Shown in pieces: positions 46,756-57,000 of a DNA stretch of 64,000 bases. The notes beneath the pieces were generated by a model that saw only the letters and a program-made list of their open reading frames with translations, was not told where the DNA came from and did no database searches. A program made the translations under genes and the position numbers. The stretch covers positions 39,767 to 103,766 of the forward strand of contig CAINNJ010000020.1 of assembly GCA_903851195.1 (NCBI GenBank), read 5' to 3'. Numbering within the stretch: the stretch's first letter is position 1; each line of letters opens with the position of its first letter. This DNA comes from an uncultured Acidobacteriia bacterium. GTDB taxonomy: Bacteria > Acidobacteriota > Terriglobia > Bryobacterales > Bryobacteraceae.

Positions 46756-47682
46756 CTACTTCGCCCGGAAGGGACGCAGCGCGGCGTCCATGGCCGGGGC
46801 AAGAAGGGTTGTGAACTCCTGGGTGCCTTGTTCGCCAAGGTGGTAGGGGTCGATGAATTTCTTCTTGTCGATGTAATCGATGGCCGAGAAATAGGGGATC
46901 TTACGGGCGGCGGCGGCGCGCTCGACGACGGCCCAGTGGGCGTCCATGCCGGGGGCGGGGTAGCGCAGCACCACGAGCCGGGTTCCCTGGCCGGCGAGTC
47001 GCGTCTGCAGCGCAACCAGGCGGTCGCCGGCGATGCGCTCGATTTCGGCGTCGGAATAGACACGCGTGCCGGCGGAAGCGAGGACGATGAGGGATCTGTG
47101 GCCCGGGATAAAGGCGTTCATGAGCGCGCCGCGCACGTCGTCGCGAAGCGCGAAAAACGAGTTGATGCTGGAGAAATAGAGGTTGGTTTCCGCCGTCAGG
47201 TCCAGGTGCCGGTCGCGGGCAAGGTCGTGGATATCGGCCCGGTCGATCCAGTGGAGCGGAAGGTAGTCGCCCCGGAAGGAGTCTCCGAAGATCTGAAAGG
47301 GAAGCGCGACGATCACGACGTAATCCGGTCTGAGGCCTTCCCGCGTCAGACGTCGAAGACAGTAATCCCAGTCGGTATAAAAGGTGCCCACCATGACGGC
47401 GCGGCGCACCGTCCAGTCCGGCATTTTCTTCTGTAACAGGTCGGGATCGACGCTGAAGAGCACGGAGGAGCCCATGAGCAGCACGCCTTTGCCATCGTGT
47501 TTCAGGTCGTTGGCGGCGGCGCGTTCCGCGGCCCAGCGCGTTTCATTCTTGCCGTAGTGCCGCATGACCCAGGTGGCGCCCTGCTGGATGGCGGTCTGAG
47601 CGATCAACAGCGCCGCCAGCAAGCCGACGATGTACTTCAGCGGCCGGGGCCTTGTCTCAGAACTGGAAGTAGATGAAGGCAT
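46756..47682 (-). CDS. SGNH-type hydrolase/acyltransferase partner (AlgJ/DltD-like)
   Basis: 308 aa with an N-terminal signal-anchor (about 15-33). The SGNH block I is LLMGSSVLFSVDPD and block V is DPYHLGEQGTQEF (Asp-x-x-His). Proteins of this type act outside the membrane with an MBOAT protein to transfer acyl groups to a cell-surface polymer. The gene overlaps the MBOAT gene by 26 bp, supporting a two-component acylation unit. Confidence 0.75.
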   Translation of the reverse strand: MPSSTSSSETRPRPLKYIVGLLAALLIAQTAIQQGATWVMRHYGKNETRWAAERAAANDLKHDGKGVLLMGSSVLFSVDPDLLQKKMPDWTVRRAVMVGTFYTDWDYCLRRLTREGLRPDYVVIVALPFQIFGDSFRGDYLPLHWIDRADIHDLARDRHLDLTAETNLYFSSINSFFALRDDVRGALMNAFIPGHRSLIVLASAGTRVYSDAEIERIAGDRLVALQTRLAGQGTRLVVLRYPAPGMDAHWAVVERAAAARKIPYFSAIDYIDKKKFIDPYHLGEQGTQEFTTLLAPAMDAALRPFRAK

Positions 47683-49075
47683 TGATCTGGGTGGCGGCGA
47701 ACAGAGTGACAGCGCACATCATGCCGACGGCGTAGGCGGCGCGCCAGAGTTCGTGGCGCTTTTCGAAGACGAACTCCTCCTGCGTTTGTTCGAGCAGGAG
47801 ATCCATCGCGAATAAAGGTCCGGCGAAGCAAAGCAGGTGGACCAGGGCATAGGTGTGCACGGGTTGCCAGGTCAGGTTGCCCATGACGCGGATCATCCCG
47901 AACGCCTCGGCGAAGCTGGCCGCCCGGAAGAAGAGCCAGGCCGCGCAAACCAGGTGGAAGACGAGAATGCGCCGCACCCACAGGCCGGCCGGCGACATGG
48001 CGCCGGCGCGCTTGTCGGCGTTCCTGCGGAGCAGCATCCGTTCGAGGGCGAGGCCGACTCCGTGTATGCCGCCCCAGACCACGAACGTCCAGCGGGCGCC
48101 GTGCCAAAGGCCGCCGATGAGCATCGTGAGCATGAGATTGCGATAGGTGCCGGCGACGCCTTTGCGGTTGCCGCCGAGCGGGATGTACAGGTAATCCCGC
48201 AGCCAGGTGCTCAGGCTGATGTGCCAGCGGCGCCAGAAGTCCTGCAGGCTCGTGGCCAGATACGGCTGACGGAAATTCACCATGAAGTGGAAGCCCATCA
48301 ACTGCGCCGAGCCGCGCGCGATGTCGCTGTAGCCGCTGAAATCGCCGTAGATCTGCCAGGCGAAAGCGTAAACTCCCAGCAGCGTGGAAGCGAAACCCGG
48401 CACGCCGAGCTGGCCCGCGAACGCCTTGTTGGCGATGATGGCGCAGGTGTCAGCGACGACGCATTTGCGGAAAAGGCCGGAGAAAATGAGAATCAGTCCG
48501 TTATAGAAGGAATTGGCGTCGAAACGGCGCTCGTTCTGAACCTGCGGCAGCAGATGCGACGGCCGCTGGATGGGGCCGGCGATCAGATGCGGGAACAGGC
48601 TGATGAAGAGCGCGTAGTCGAGGAACGACTCGGCCGGTTCCATCTCTTTCCGGTAGACGTCGACGATGTACGCAAGCTCCTGGAACGTGTAGAACGAAAT
48701 GCCGGGCGGCAGGGCCACCTGCAGCAACGCGATGGCGGGCTCCGGCAGGCCCAGAGTATGGGCCAGGGCCGCGAAGGAATCGACGAAGAAGTTGAAGTAT
48801 TTGAAGTAGCCGAGGAACCCGAGGTTGACGCAAACGGAAATCGCGAGGAAAAGACGGCGTTTTTTGGGATCCGCGGAACGGCCGACGAAGCGCGCGCAGA
48901 AGAAATCGACAACGGTCGAGGCGAAAATGAGGCCCAGAAACCGGATATCCCACCAGCCATAAAAGATGTAACTGGCGACCAGAAGCAGCACGTTCTGGCC
49001 TTTCCGGTCCAGCCGCCAGTACAGAAAAACGACGAGGACGAGAAAGAATCCGAAGGCTGGAGTGTCGAAAAACAA
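47657..49075 (-). CDS. MBOAT-family O-acyltransferase (AlgI/DltB-like)
   Basis: 472 aa, polytopic. Motifs include FQELAYIVDVYRKEMEP, HISLSTWLRDYLYIPLGGNR and the MBOAT histidine region LIGGLWHGARWTFVVWGGIHG. It would move an acyl group across the membrane to acetylate an exopolysaccharide or similar polymer. Coupled to the SGNH gene downstream. The polymer cannot be inferred. Confidence 0.92.
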   Translation of the reverse strand: MFFDTPAFGFFLVLVVFLYWRLDRKGQNVLLLVASYIFYGWWDIRFLGLIFASTVVDFFCARFVGRSADPKKRRLFLAISVCVNLGFLGYFKYFNFFVDSFAALAHTLGLPEPAIALLQVALPPGISFYTFQELAYIVDVYRKEMEPAESFLDYALFISLFPHLIAGPIQRPSHLLPQVQNERRFDANSFYNGLILIFSGLFRKCVVADTCAIIANKAFAGQLGVPGFASTLLGVYAFAWQIYGDFSGYSDIARGSAQLMGFHFMVNFRQPYLATSLQDFWRRWHISLSTWLRDYLYIPLGGNRKGVAGTYRNLMLTMLIGGLWHGARWTFVVWGGIHGVGLALERMLLRRNADKRAGAMSPAGLWVRRILVFHLVCAAWLFFRAASFAEAFGMIRVMGNLTWQPVHTYALVHLLCFAGPLFAMDLLLEQTQEEFVFEKRHELWRAAYAVGMMCAVTLFAATQINAFIYFQF

Positions 49076-49178
49076 GCAGTTTGTAGGTTAACATTCGCGA
49101 CGCCCGCCGCCACCGGCACGAATTGCACGCGCCTGCGCAGGTATTGCGGGTTCGGGGACAATTCTGACCGGCGATCCG

Positions 49179-49652
49179 TCAGATCTGGTAGGAGAGAAAT
49201 CGGGGGTCGTTCAGACCGTCGCGCGCCGCGTCGCTCTGGCGAATCAGCTCCGCGAGGGTCGTTTTATCGAGCACTTCCGATATGGAATCCCGCACCCGGC
49301 GCATGATAATGCGGGTGGCGCAGGTTTCCACGTCTTTGCAGTCGTCGCAGGCGCGGTAGGCGGTTTCGCTGGCGCACGGGATAGGCGCGAGCGGACCTTC
49401 CAGAATGCGGATGATGGAACCGACGGTCAGCGCGGAAGGAGGGCGGCTCAGCTGGTATCCGCCCTTTCTTCCAAGTTTGCTGATCAGCAGGCCCCGCCCT
49501 TTCATGTCCAGCAGGATGGCCTCGAGAAACTTCACCGGGATGGATTCTTCCTCGGCGAGGGATGCGATCATCACGGGACCGGCCCGATAGCGCCGGCCGA
49601 GCGCCAGCATGGCTCGGAGGCCATACTGAGTCCTCTTTGAGATGGTTCGCAT
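49179..49652 (-). CDS. Rrf2-family regulator with cysteine cluster
   Basis: A 157-aa winged helix (ISKRTQYGLRAMLALGRRY, IPVKFLEAILLDMKGRGLLIS, KGGYQLSRPPS) with four Cys in a row, C-x8-C-x2-C-x5-C (segment CASETAYRACDDCKDVETC). This could hold an Fe-S cluster or a redox sensor as in IscR/NsrR relatives. It is divergent from the EF-1A-like gene over a 201-bp spacer and may regulate it. Confidence 0.88.
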   Translation of the reverse strand: MRTISKRTQYGLRAMLALGRRYRAGPVMIASLAEEESIPVKFLEAILLDMKGRGLLISKLGRKGGYQLSRPPSALTVGSIIRILEGPLAPIPCASETAYRACDDCKDVETCATRIIMRRVRDSISEVLDKTTLAELIRQSDAARDGLNDPRFLSYQI

Positions 49653-49853
49653 AGTGCGCTCTTTCAGATTACTTCAGGCGCCGGGATTGGAACCGGCCGC
49701 GCCGCGGGAACCGCGGCGGGAAATGTGGAACAGAAAGTACAATTGTCGTTGCCCTGGACGATCGCAGGCATCGAAGAAACCCGCCGTTTCCGCGGAACCC
49801 GAACGCCGGTCCCCGTGTCCCGGCCGTGAGTGGAAGAGAGGAAATCAGACGCA

Positions 49854-51152
49854 ATGAATGAAAAGCCGTGGCTGAACGTGGTCGCGCTGGGACATGTGGG
49901 CTCGGGGAAGTCGACTCTTCTCGGACATCTGAACTACCGGCTGGGAGGCATCTCGAAGCCCCAGATCGAAGCGTTCGAGCGAGATGCTCAGGCGACAGGC
50001 AAGCGCACGTTTAAGTATGCCTGGGTCTTTGATCGTCTCGCATCCGAGCGGCAAAGGGGCGGCACCATCTTTGGCGGGTCCCGGCCGTGCGGTGAGAACC
50101 CGCTCAGGAACCGGCTCCATTTCATTGACGCTCCCGGAGGCCGAAGGTTCATCCGGAATACCTGCCGCGCCATTGGACAAGCCGATGCCGGTCTGCTCGT
50201 GGTGGATGCCTCGTCGGGCGTCTTCGAGGCCGGTATGAAAGCCGGGGGACAGACGAGGGAACATGTCCTGATCGCAGCCAGTCTGGGCCTGCAAAGTCTG
50301 GTTGTCGCCGTCAACAAGATGGATGACAAATCCGTGAATTACGCCGAAGCCAGGTACAACGAAATCAAATCCCAACTCCTCCCGCTTCTGGCTCCCTTCG
50401 GCTTTCCGGTGGAACGCATGGCTTACGTCCCGGTCTCGGGTTACATCGGCGACCATCTCCAGGATCGGTCAGTCAACATGAAGTGGTACATGGGCCCGCT
50501 GCTCGAGGCCGCGCTGGACGATGCGGCGCCGGCGCTGAAATCATACGGAAAGGCCTTGCGGCTGATTGTCGCGGGAAGTTTCCGGATTGCCGGTATCGGG
50601 ACGGTCCTTGCCGGTAAAGTGGCGGGTGGCGTCCTGAAGCCGGGGATGAAGGTTCGAATCGGCCCGTTATCCGGGGCCTTTGAGACCGGCTCGATCGAGG
50701 TTCATGGCAAAAGCAGGATGGAAGCGGTGGCCGGAGACGTCGTCGGAGTTCTGGTCAAGGGAATTCGGCCCGGCGAAGTCCGGAGGGGATGGGTGCTTTC
50801 GGATGCGGAGAGCACTCCGGCAAAGCTCTGCTCCTCGTTCGGCGCTTTCCTCGCGATTCGGGACTGTCCGACCCGAATTGGCGCCGGGTATTCGCCCACC
50901 ATTTCGTTCGGCGCCGCCACGGTCCCCTGCCGGATTGAAGCGATCCTGAGCGAGGCGGATTTCACCAGCCGGCAGCCGGTCGGCAACCAGCCGGCTTCGC
51001 TGAAGAACGGCATGGCCGCGATCGTCAGAATCACGCCGATGAAGCCACTGTGCGTGGAAAAGGCCTCTGAGTATCCCGCACTCGGGCGATTCGTGATGCT
51101 GGACTCCAGGCGAACCGTCGGAACGGGCATCGTTCGCGACATTCGCTACTGA
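49854..51152 (+). CDS. EF-1A-like GTPase of eukaryotic/archaeal type, degenerate G motifs
   Basis: 432 aa from ATG 49854, preceded by GAGGAAAT. The sequence follows eukaryotic/archaeal EF-1A more than EF-Tu: YRLGGISKPQIEAFERDA, KRTFKYAWVFDRLASERQRG, VFEAGMKAGGQTREHVLIAA, NKMDDKSVNYAEARYNEI, LRLIVAGSFRIAGIGTV, EYPALGRFVMLDSRRTVGTG. G1 is GHVGSGKST and G4 NKMD, but switch I is altered and DAPGH is DAPGG (His to Gly at 96), so GTP hydrolysis may be impaired. All three domains are present. Function unknown; it is not the housekeeping EF-Tu. Confidence 0.85.
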   Translation: MNEKPWLNVVALGHVGSGKSTLLGHLNYRLGGISKPQIEAFERDAQATGKRTFKYAWVFDRLASERQRGGTIFGGSRPCGENPLRNRLHFIDAPGGRRFIRNTCRAIGQADAGLLVVDASSGVFEAGMKAGGQTREHVLIAASLGLQSLVVAVNKMDDKSVNYAEARYNEIKSQLLPLLAPFGFPVERMAYVPVSGYIGDHLQDRSVNMKWYMGPLLEAALDDAAPALKSYGKALRLIVAGSFRIAGIGTVLAGKVAGGVLKPGMKVRIGPLSGAFETGSIEVHGKSRMEAVAGDVVGVLVKGIRPGEVRRGWVLSDAESTPAKLCSSFGAFLAIRDCPTRIGAGYSPTISFGAATVPCRIEAILSEADFTSRQPVGNQPASLKNGMAAIVRITPMKPLCVEKASEYPALGRFVMLDSRRTVGTGIVRDIRY

Positions 51153-51394
51153 GGCGTTCGCGGGAATCGGACCGGGGAGCAGTCAATGAGCTCGGCGCCG
51201 GGGGGCTTGGTCCGGAGCTGGCTCCCGGCGGAAAACGCGTGGCGGATGGGGTCTGGCGGCTTCGCCTCAAACATACCTTCCAACCGCTCCACAGCGGGCT
51301 CAACCGAGGCGTACGCGGGCTTTGAATGGCATCGTCCCGCCCGATCTCTCCAGTGATCTGTAAGCGATCCTGGAGCTCCTGATATCTTGAGCAC

Positions 51395-51793
51395 ATGCAG
51401 ACGGAAAGTGAGGAAAGCGCAGTGCGCGCGGTGCATTCCTCCTGGATTGAAGCCGTCAATGCGGGCGATGTTTCGCGATTGCTCACCCTGATGACGGACG
51501 ATGTGGTTTTCCTGAATCCAGGCAAAGGGCCGCTGGGCCGCGAGGAATTTCCGCACGGCTTCCGAACCGGTCACGAACGCGGCGTCATTCATTGCGTGAG
51601 CGAGATTGAGGAAGTCGCCATTTTCGATCAGATCGCCTATACGCGCTGCCAGGACTCCCTGTCCGTAAGACCGCGGTCCGGCGGAGAAACCATGAAACTG
51701 GCCGGCCATCGAATCACGATTTACCGCAAACAACCCGACGGTCGGTGGCTGCTCGCGCGCGACGTCCACACCCTTTCTCCCGTGTCGGCGTAA
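51395..51793 (+). CDS. SnoaL-like / DUF4440 (NTF2-fold) protein
   Basis: A 132-aa cone-shaped NTF2-fold protein of the SgcJ/EcaC type: AVRAVHSSWIEAVNAGDVSRL, TLMTDDVVFLNPG, HRITIYRKQPDGRWLLARDVH. Such domains bind small ligands or act as isomerases; the substrate is unknown. No operon partner. Confidence 0.85.
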   Translation: MQTESEESAVRAVHSSWIEAVNAGDVSRLLTLMTDDVVFLNPGKGPLGREEFPHGFRTGHERGVIHCVSEIEEVAIFDQIAYTRCQDSLSVRPRSGGETMKLAGHRITIYRKQPDGRWLLARDVHTLSPVSA

Positions 51794-51879
51794 GAGAATT
51801 CGATCCGGCTTTTCACCAGGCCGGAAGCTCGTCTGTTCCTTCGAAGCGCACGGGCCGCTTTCGGCGGCACCAAGGGAAT

Positions 51880-52378
51880 GAGGAACTCGGCGGATTTGGC
51901 CGCCGGAAGCGAGTCCGTTGTGCGCGAGTTCCTCAAAGCTTGCACTGCCGCCGCCTGCGGGGGGATGCGCCGCGGCGAGATCCTTGCCCTTCGGTGCAGG
52001 ACGACTCGCGATGTTATCGTATGGCGGATGAGCGCCACCTGGCTGCACATATCGGATTTTCAGATCAGAGCGGGTGATTCCTATGATCGGGACGTCGTTC
52101 TGCAGGCCCTGGTTGGCGCGGTTGCCGATTACCCTGTACTGGGTCGCGCGCCCGATCTGATTTTCGCCGCCGGCGATATCGCTCATGCCGGTAAACCCGA
52201 AGAGTATCGCCTCGCCTCGAAATTCTTCTCGAGTGGGACGAAGCCAGGGCCGCGGCGACATCCGAAAGTCATCTTCGCCGATCTGGAGCATGCTCGGCGG
52301 GAGGAGCTTGGGTTCTCCGTTGGCCTGGTGGACAAAGCGACTCAGACTGAGCTTCGCGAGCACCAGGAGAGTCTATGA
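51880..52378 (+). pseudogene. Debris: integrase scrap, truncated metallophosphatase, unknown tail
   Basis: The open frame is a mosaic. GGMRRGEILALRC (about 51958-51996) is a scrap of a tyrosine integrase. From ATG 52028 a calcineurin-type metallophosphatase begins (WLHISDFQIRAGDSYDRDVV, APDLIFAAGDIAHAGKPEEY) but stops before its remaining metal-binding motifs; it runs into an unrelated tail (KVIFADLEHARREELGF ...) ending at 52378. That tail overlaps the next gene by 4 bp and may be the end of its former partner. Non-functional by appearance. Confidence 0.6.
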
Positions 52379-52608
52379 GCAACCGACCGATTGACGAGAA
52401 CGACATGCCTGCCGGAATCGACTTCAGCCAGGGAAGGCGCGGTGTTCACCACCTCTCTCGCGACGCGACGGTGCTGATGCCGGCCTCCATTGAGAAGAGC
52501 GTGTGGATGTACTTCGCCGTGAAGGCCGAGGAACGCGGCATCGAGCTGTCGGAACTGCTGACCGAAGTCTTAAAACACGATATTGAGATTTGCGAAACTC
52601 TGAAGTAG
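52375..52608 (+). CDS. Small hypothetical protein, antitoxin-like C-terminus
   Basis: 77 aa. An N-terminal polar region is followed by IEKSVWMYFAVKAEERGIELSELLTEVLKHD split over two helices, reminiscent of BrnA/CopG-type antitoxins, though no clear DNA-binding strand is seen. Its start overlaps the preceding remnant. Uncertain. Confidence 0.5.
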   Translation: MSNRPIDENDMPAGIDFSQGRRGVHHLSRDATVLMPASIEKSVWMYFAVKAEERGIELSELLTEVLKHDIEICETLK

Positions 52609-52655
52609 AACGCCGGTCTGGTACTTCCGTGGCGAACCCGGTCGAGGCACAATGG

Positions 52656-52958
52656 ATGCAGACGTGCGTGAATCTCGATATCCTGCAGACCGAAAAGCGC
52701 GCCGCGATCCTCGCCCTCGCGAAACTGCACGGCGCGTCGAACGTTCGCGTCTTCGGTTCCGTCGCGAGGCGTGAAGACCACCCGGACAGCGATGTCGACT
52801 TTCTCGTCGATCTGGACGACGGCCGCGACCTCTTCGATCTGGGGGGACTGCAGGCGGATCTTCGCGACTTGCTGTGCGCGCCCATCGATCTCGTCGAGAC
52901 GACGTGTCTCCACCCTTACATCCGTGAGCAGGTTCTGGCCGAGTCGGTTCCCCTGTAA
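52656..52958 (+). CDS. MNT-type minimal nucleotidyltransferase
   Basis: About 100 aa from ATG 52656. The polymerase-beta-type signature GSVARREDHPDSDVDFLVDL has the GS and DxD residues needed for nucleotide transfer. MNT proteins usually pair with a HEPN RNase (MntA/HepT), which they modify; no HEPN gene follows. The 3' 151 bp of this gene are duplicated at 53567-53717. Confidence 0.82.
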   Translation: MQTCVNLDILQTEKRAAILALAKLHGASNVRVFGSVARREDHPDSDVDFLVDLDDGRDLFDLGGLQADLRDLLCAPIDLVETTCLHPYIREQVLAESVPL

Positions 52959-52971
52959 AGGTCACGGAATT
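52821..52971 (+). repeat. Direct repeat copy 1 (3' end of MNT gene)
   Basis: 151 bp, about 90% identical to 53567-53717, covering the last 46 codons of the nucleotidyltransferase and about 14 bp after its stop. The two copies flank the tRNA-Ser fragment. Confidence 0.85.
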
Positions 52972-53331
52972 ATTGATTCCTGCTTATGGTCGGGTAAACC
53001 CCTCTTTTGCTGGAAGACATAATCTTGAACGATATTGCGGATCTCCTGAAGCAGGTGGTCCTGATGATCGATGTGCGCCCTCCCTGTTCGCGGTCGGCCG
53101 CGCCCCAACCCGGACGGGGAAACGGGGCGCGTTCGCGCCGCTAACCAGAGCGGGCGATGGGGTGGTGCTCTCGGTGGTTTACCTCTGGTCGAACCAGCAG
53201 CCACTCTGGCGCTGTTTGATTGACGTTGAGGGGCGTCCGTTAGCGGACCGTTCCGTTAGCGAAACGGAGTGCAAAAAGGCGGGAATGAGTCTTCAGATCG
53301 GGGCCAAAACCACCCGTAAACTATTGAAAAC
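52959..53331. other. Non-coding stretch left of the tRNA-Ser fragment
   Basis: 373 bp with no credible gene. Two near-identical hairpin-forming words occur (CCGTTAGCGG and CCGTTAGCGAAACGG near 53236-53268). It may be the host flank or scarred former coding sequence. Confidence 0.4.
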
Positions 53332-53396
<65 letters not shown>

Positions 53397-53566
53397 AATG
53401 ACGATATGACGCCTGGTTGTCATGCGTGTCGCTTTGTAGTTGATAATGCAAGGTTTAGATCCCCTCCTGTGATGTCTGGTGACGTTTCGGAACGCTTGTT
53501 TCCGGCTTGTACCGGCGAGTCGGATTAGCAAATGGATTAGCAAAGGACGGATTCCGGTAATTCGCC

Positions 53567-53717
53567 GGCCGCGACCTCTTCGATCTGGGAGGACTGCAGG
53601 CCGATCTTCGCGACTTGCTGTGCGCGCCCGTCGACCTCGTCGAGACGACCTGCCTCCACCCTTACATCCGTGAGCAGGTTCTGGCCGAATCGTTTCCGCT
53701 GTAAAAGTCACGGAATT
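53567..53717 (+). pseudogene. Truncated MNT nucleotidyltransferase copy
   Basis: A second copy of the MNT gene 3' end, from GRDLFDLGGLQADLRDL to the stop, without the catalytic N-terminal half. About 90% identical to 52821-52971 at the DNA level, including bases after the stop. Non-functional remnant. Confidence 0.8.
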
Positions 53718-53794
53718 GAAGGATCCAAGGATCCGGCGCTCTACCTTAATTCGTATTCGGGTCGGGACTGCTGCGAGAAAATCATCGAATACTC

Positions 53795-54020
53795 CGCCGC
53801 ATCGAACTTCCGCCAGCAGCACATGCCCGACCTCGTCAATCGCGATTACATTTCGCTTCCACCAGATCATCAGATCATTCACCAGCGCCGCCGCCGTTGT
53901 GAACCGAACCCGCCGCACCACCGCACCGCACAAGCCGGTCAGCAAATGCGTCTTTCCCGTGCCGCGATCGCCGATCAACAAAACCGGCGGCCATCGACTG
54001 CACGGACATCGCGTCCACAT
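53795..54020 (-). pseudogene. IstB-like (IS21 helper ATPase) fragment
   Basis: The minus strand encodes LLIGDRGTGKTHLLTGLCGA (Walker A), VRFTTAAALVNDLM and IAIDEVGHVLLAEV (Walker B), the order seen in IstB/DnaC-like ATPases, but with an internal deletion between the last two and no flanking sequence. It is a remnant of an IS21-type element near the island border. Confidence 0.65.
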
Positions 54021-54053
54021 TGGGAGAAGCGTGGCTCCGTTTTCCCCAAGCGC

Positions 54054-57000
54054 TCAAGACACTCGTATTCGGTAGATCGGCGAATAAAGCTCCAACGTGT
54101 GGGCATCCACCTCGGATCTCAACGCGGAGAAATGATGTTCCTGAAGACTGTTCTCCTCGGGCGCAAGAAGCACTGCAGGGCAGCGCTTTGCGGCCAGCCA
54201 CACCTCCGCCGGAATCTCGATTCCGTTGGGATCCCCAAGACCAGCCGGTGCCAGCCATAGTGGATTGACGCGATCTGGGGACGTGAGTTCCCACGGAAAG
54301 ACCCCGTCGGCCTTAGCCACCGTCGATCCGTCCGGATGCACAAAGCAATCCGAATCTTCATCCCACTGAAAGCCGCGGGTGGCGAGAAAAACGCCAAGCC
54401 TATCAAGCTTCGAAGGCGCTTTGGGATGGCTGGGCTTATCTGGGTATTCAGGCCTCGGCGCTGGAGTGGGCGAGAAAGGCCTCGGCTCCGGTTCCCCAAG
54501 ATTCTGCGCCGAAGCCAGATCATGTTCGGGAAACACTGAGGCGGGCGGCGGTGGTTCCTGACAAGATGTTGACGGCTTGACGTCGGTGGTGTCTAAAGCG
54601 GGTTCACTGAGCACCAGGTTTTCTTCAGCATATGCCCGAATCCAATTTTCGTCCCGGCCAACGCAATCACGGATAGTTTCATGAGCCGTCGTCGAGGAGA
54701 AAGGTCTTGAAAGCTCCCTGACGAGCGCTTTGTACGCGCGGGTGGAATCACCGTCTACGTAAAGCGCATCGGCGATCCAGACGATCGCCGCGTCAGACGG
54801 TGTACCAGCCGGGGTTCCGTCCAAATACGGCTGTGTTTGAACCGATTTAGCCGGAATCCAATGCGCCATTGCCATGCGCCGCGCTGCTTCTCTGTCCGTC
54901 TCGGGCGGTTGCTCGCTTCCTTCGCCCAAATGCACTCGTTCAAGCAGTCGTCCAAGAGCATGGAGCCATCGCTCTTCAACCGCGGCGTCTCCTCGTCCGG
55001 GCACGTGTCCCATTACCCGCCTCTCAACAGTGATTTCGAGCAGGCGAGGCGGCGAGGCCGTCAGTGCCTGCCATCGGTTGCGGTCGAGCATGGAAAAGTC
55101 GGCCGTTTCGCTACGAACCGATGTGAACAGTCCGGGAACGGCCCGAGGATCAAGGCATCCCCACCGAAGATCCGCCGCCAATGCAAGCCGACCCTGCAGG
55201 TTCAGCCACCGAGCCGCTCCATTCCATGCGTCCTGCGGATAGCGCGCAAGAACCTTGGATGCCGCACTACGATCCGTCGAACTTAAGGCAGAGGCGGCAG
55301 GAAGTGATGTCAGCCAGCTCAGGGCGTCCGACGCGCTCGGCTGCGCCTGGATCTTCAATGCATCCCAGAGTCCGATAACGTCCCGGACCTCCGGATGAAC
55401 CACCGAAACACCGGGAATGCCGCCGGGGTTTTCGCGGAAGCAAAATCCGCTGCGCGCCCAGGCTGATTCCGTCCGGACAAGAGCTTCCACAGTGAAAGCG
55501 TTAAGGGTCTCCGCTCTGCGGTCTGCAGGGAGCCTGGGCAGTACCCGCTCTATTGATCGGTAAAGATCGCGCACCGGCCCGAACGGCGGATTGTCAACCT
55601 GGGTCCATGCGCGAAGCCTGTCGAGCAGTTTGGAAGTGTCCGTGGGTTGCGTCCGAACGCCCAGTTCGTTGAGGGCGCGCTCGCATCCGGGCGGGTCCCA
55701 GCGATCATGCACGAACGGCTCCACATCGAGCAATGTCAGAGTATCCGGCGTTCTTCGAAACATCTCGGGAGGCAGCCGCGGCACCCCGTGCACGTCGGGA
55801 ATGCACTTCCGGGTCCTTAAATCATAGAGCCATCCCGCCGGTACGTCTTTCGAATCCAGTCGGTGAGTTTTGTTATACGCTTCCTGGTAGATCTCAAAGC
55901 GTGTGAGTCCATCCCAGGCTCCCGACCAGGAGGAGACGACCGCCATGCTAATTTCCTGCCAGAGGTCAGCGTTCCCGGCGTTCTCTAACGACCGCCAATG
56001 ATTTCGGACGTGATTCGGCCAGTGGTGGTCGATAGTCAGGAAGTCTCTGGACGCAATTCTCGCCTGTGGAACTGCAGCGCCTCGGATTCTGTAGAAGTCC
56101 GGGTTTATCTTCCAGACCTTCTGCGCCACTCTTTCGGGCAGGGGGAACGTTGACAGTCCCCCCTTTTGCGGATTAGCAGCCCATATCCGCCACGCCTGAA
56201 GCTGGGGCCCGTCGAGTTGTGCCTCGTAAATATCCGAGATCAGGTGGCGGCGGAGCCAGTCTTCCGGAAGGAGCCGGTTCACGTCGATAGCGCTCCTGAC
56301 CACGAGACCTTCCGACCGCAGGCGCCACTCGTCATCGGTGCAGAGGTATCGAATTCTGACCGAATCCGCGAAACTGACGTTCAGTCTTGCCGCAATCCGT
56401 GGAAACGCAATCGCCTCGACGCGATCCGGCGGGATCTTCTCAAACACCTTCGTCGCAACCTGCCCGAAAATCTGGTCCAGAGTCGGAGTCTGGTCCAGCC
56501 TGGACCGCTCATATCCCTCAGCGATTCCCGCCAAGTCCTTCTCCGTAAAGCGCCGCTTGAGAATTTCCTGAAATTCGCGCAACGATTCCGCGCGCTGGTC
56601 CTTGATCTGGCCGATCAGTTTCTTCCAGTCGTCGTCGAGGATGTCCGCTCGTTCCACGATGAACCCCCAGTCTTCAGCGGAGCAGGCAGGCGGGCAACTG
56701 CGGGACGGTAGCGCGTCCTTTGCGCGCCCCAGGTAAGTTCGACCGGAAAGGGGGACGATCGCCGCCTTGCGCCACCAATCTTTCCAAACCCAATCTGGTT
56801 GAAGATGCCGCTTCGCATACGCCCAAAATGCGGCGAGCGCGTGGAGTCCCGCAGGACGCTGCGGAGCAGGTTTTGATTCGTCCGCGAGAGCGTCGAATAA
56901 TCTGTCGTCACACGCCGGAGTGACGAGCTTCCATGCCTCCAGTCTGTTCAGGGCGCCGGATCCAACTTGCCGGGCAAGAACGGATCGCCTGCCTGGACTG

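Noticed and set aside
51146..52363. 405-codon minus-strand frame
   Set aside because: Antisense to the SnoaL-like gene and pseudogene debris; no recognisable domain.
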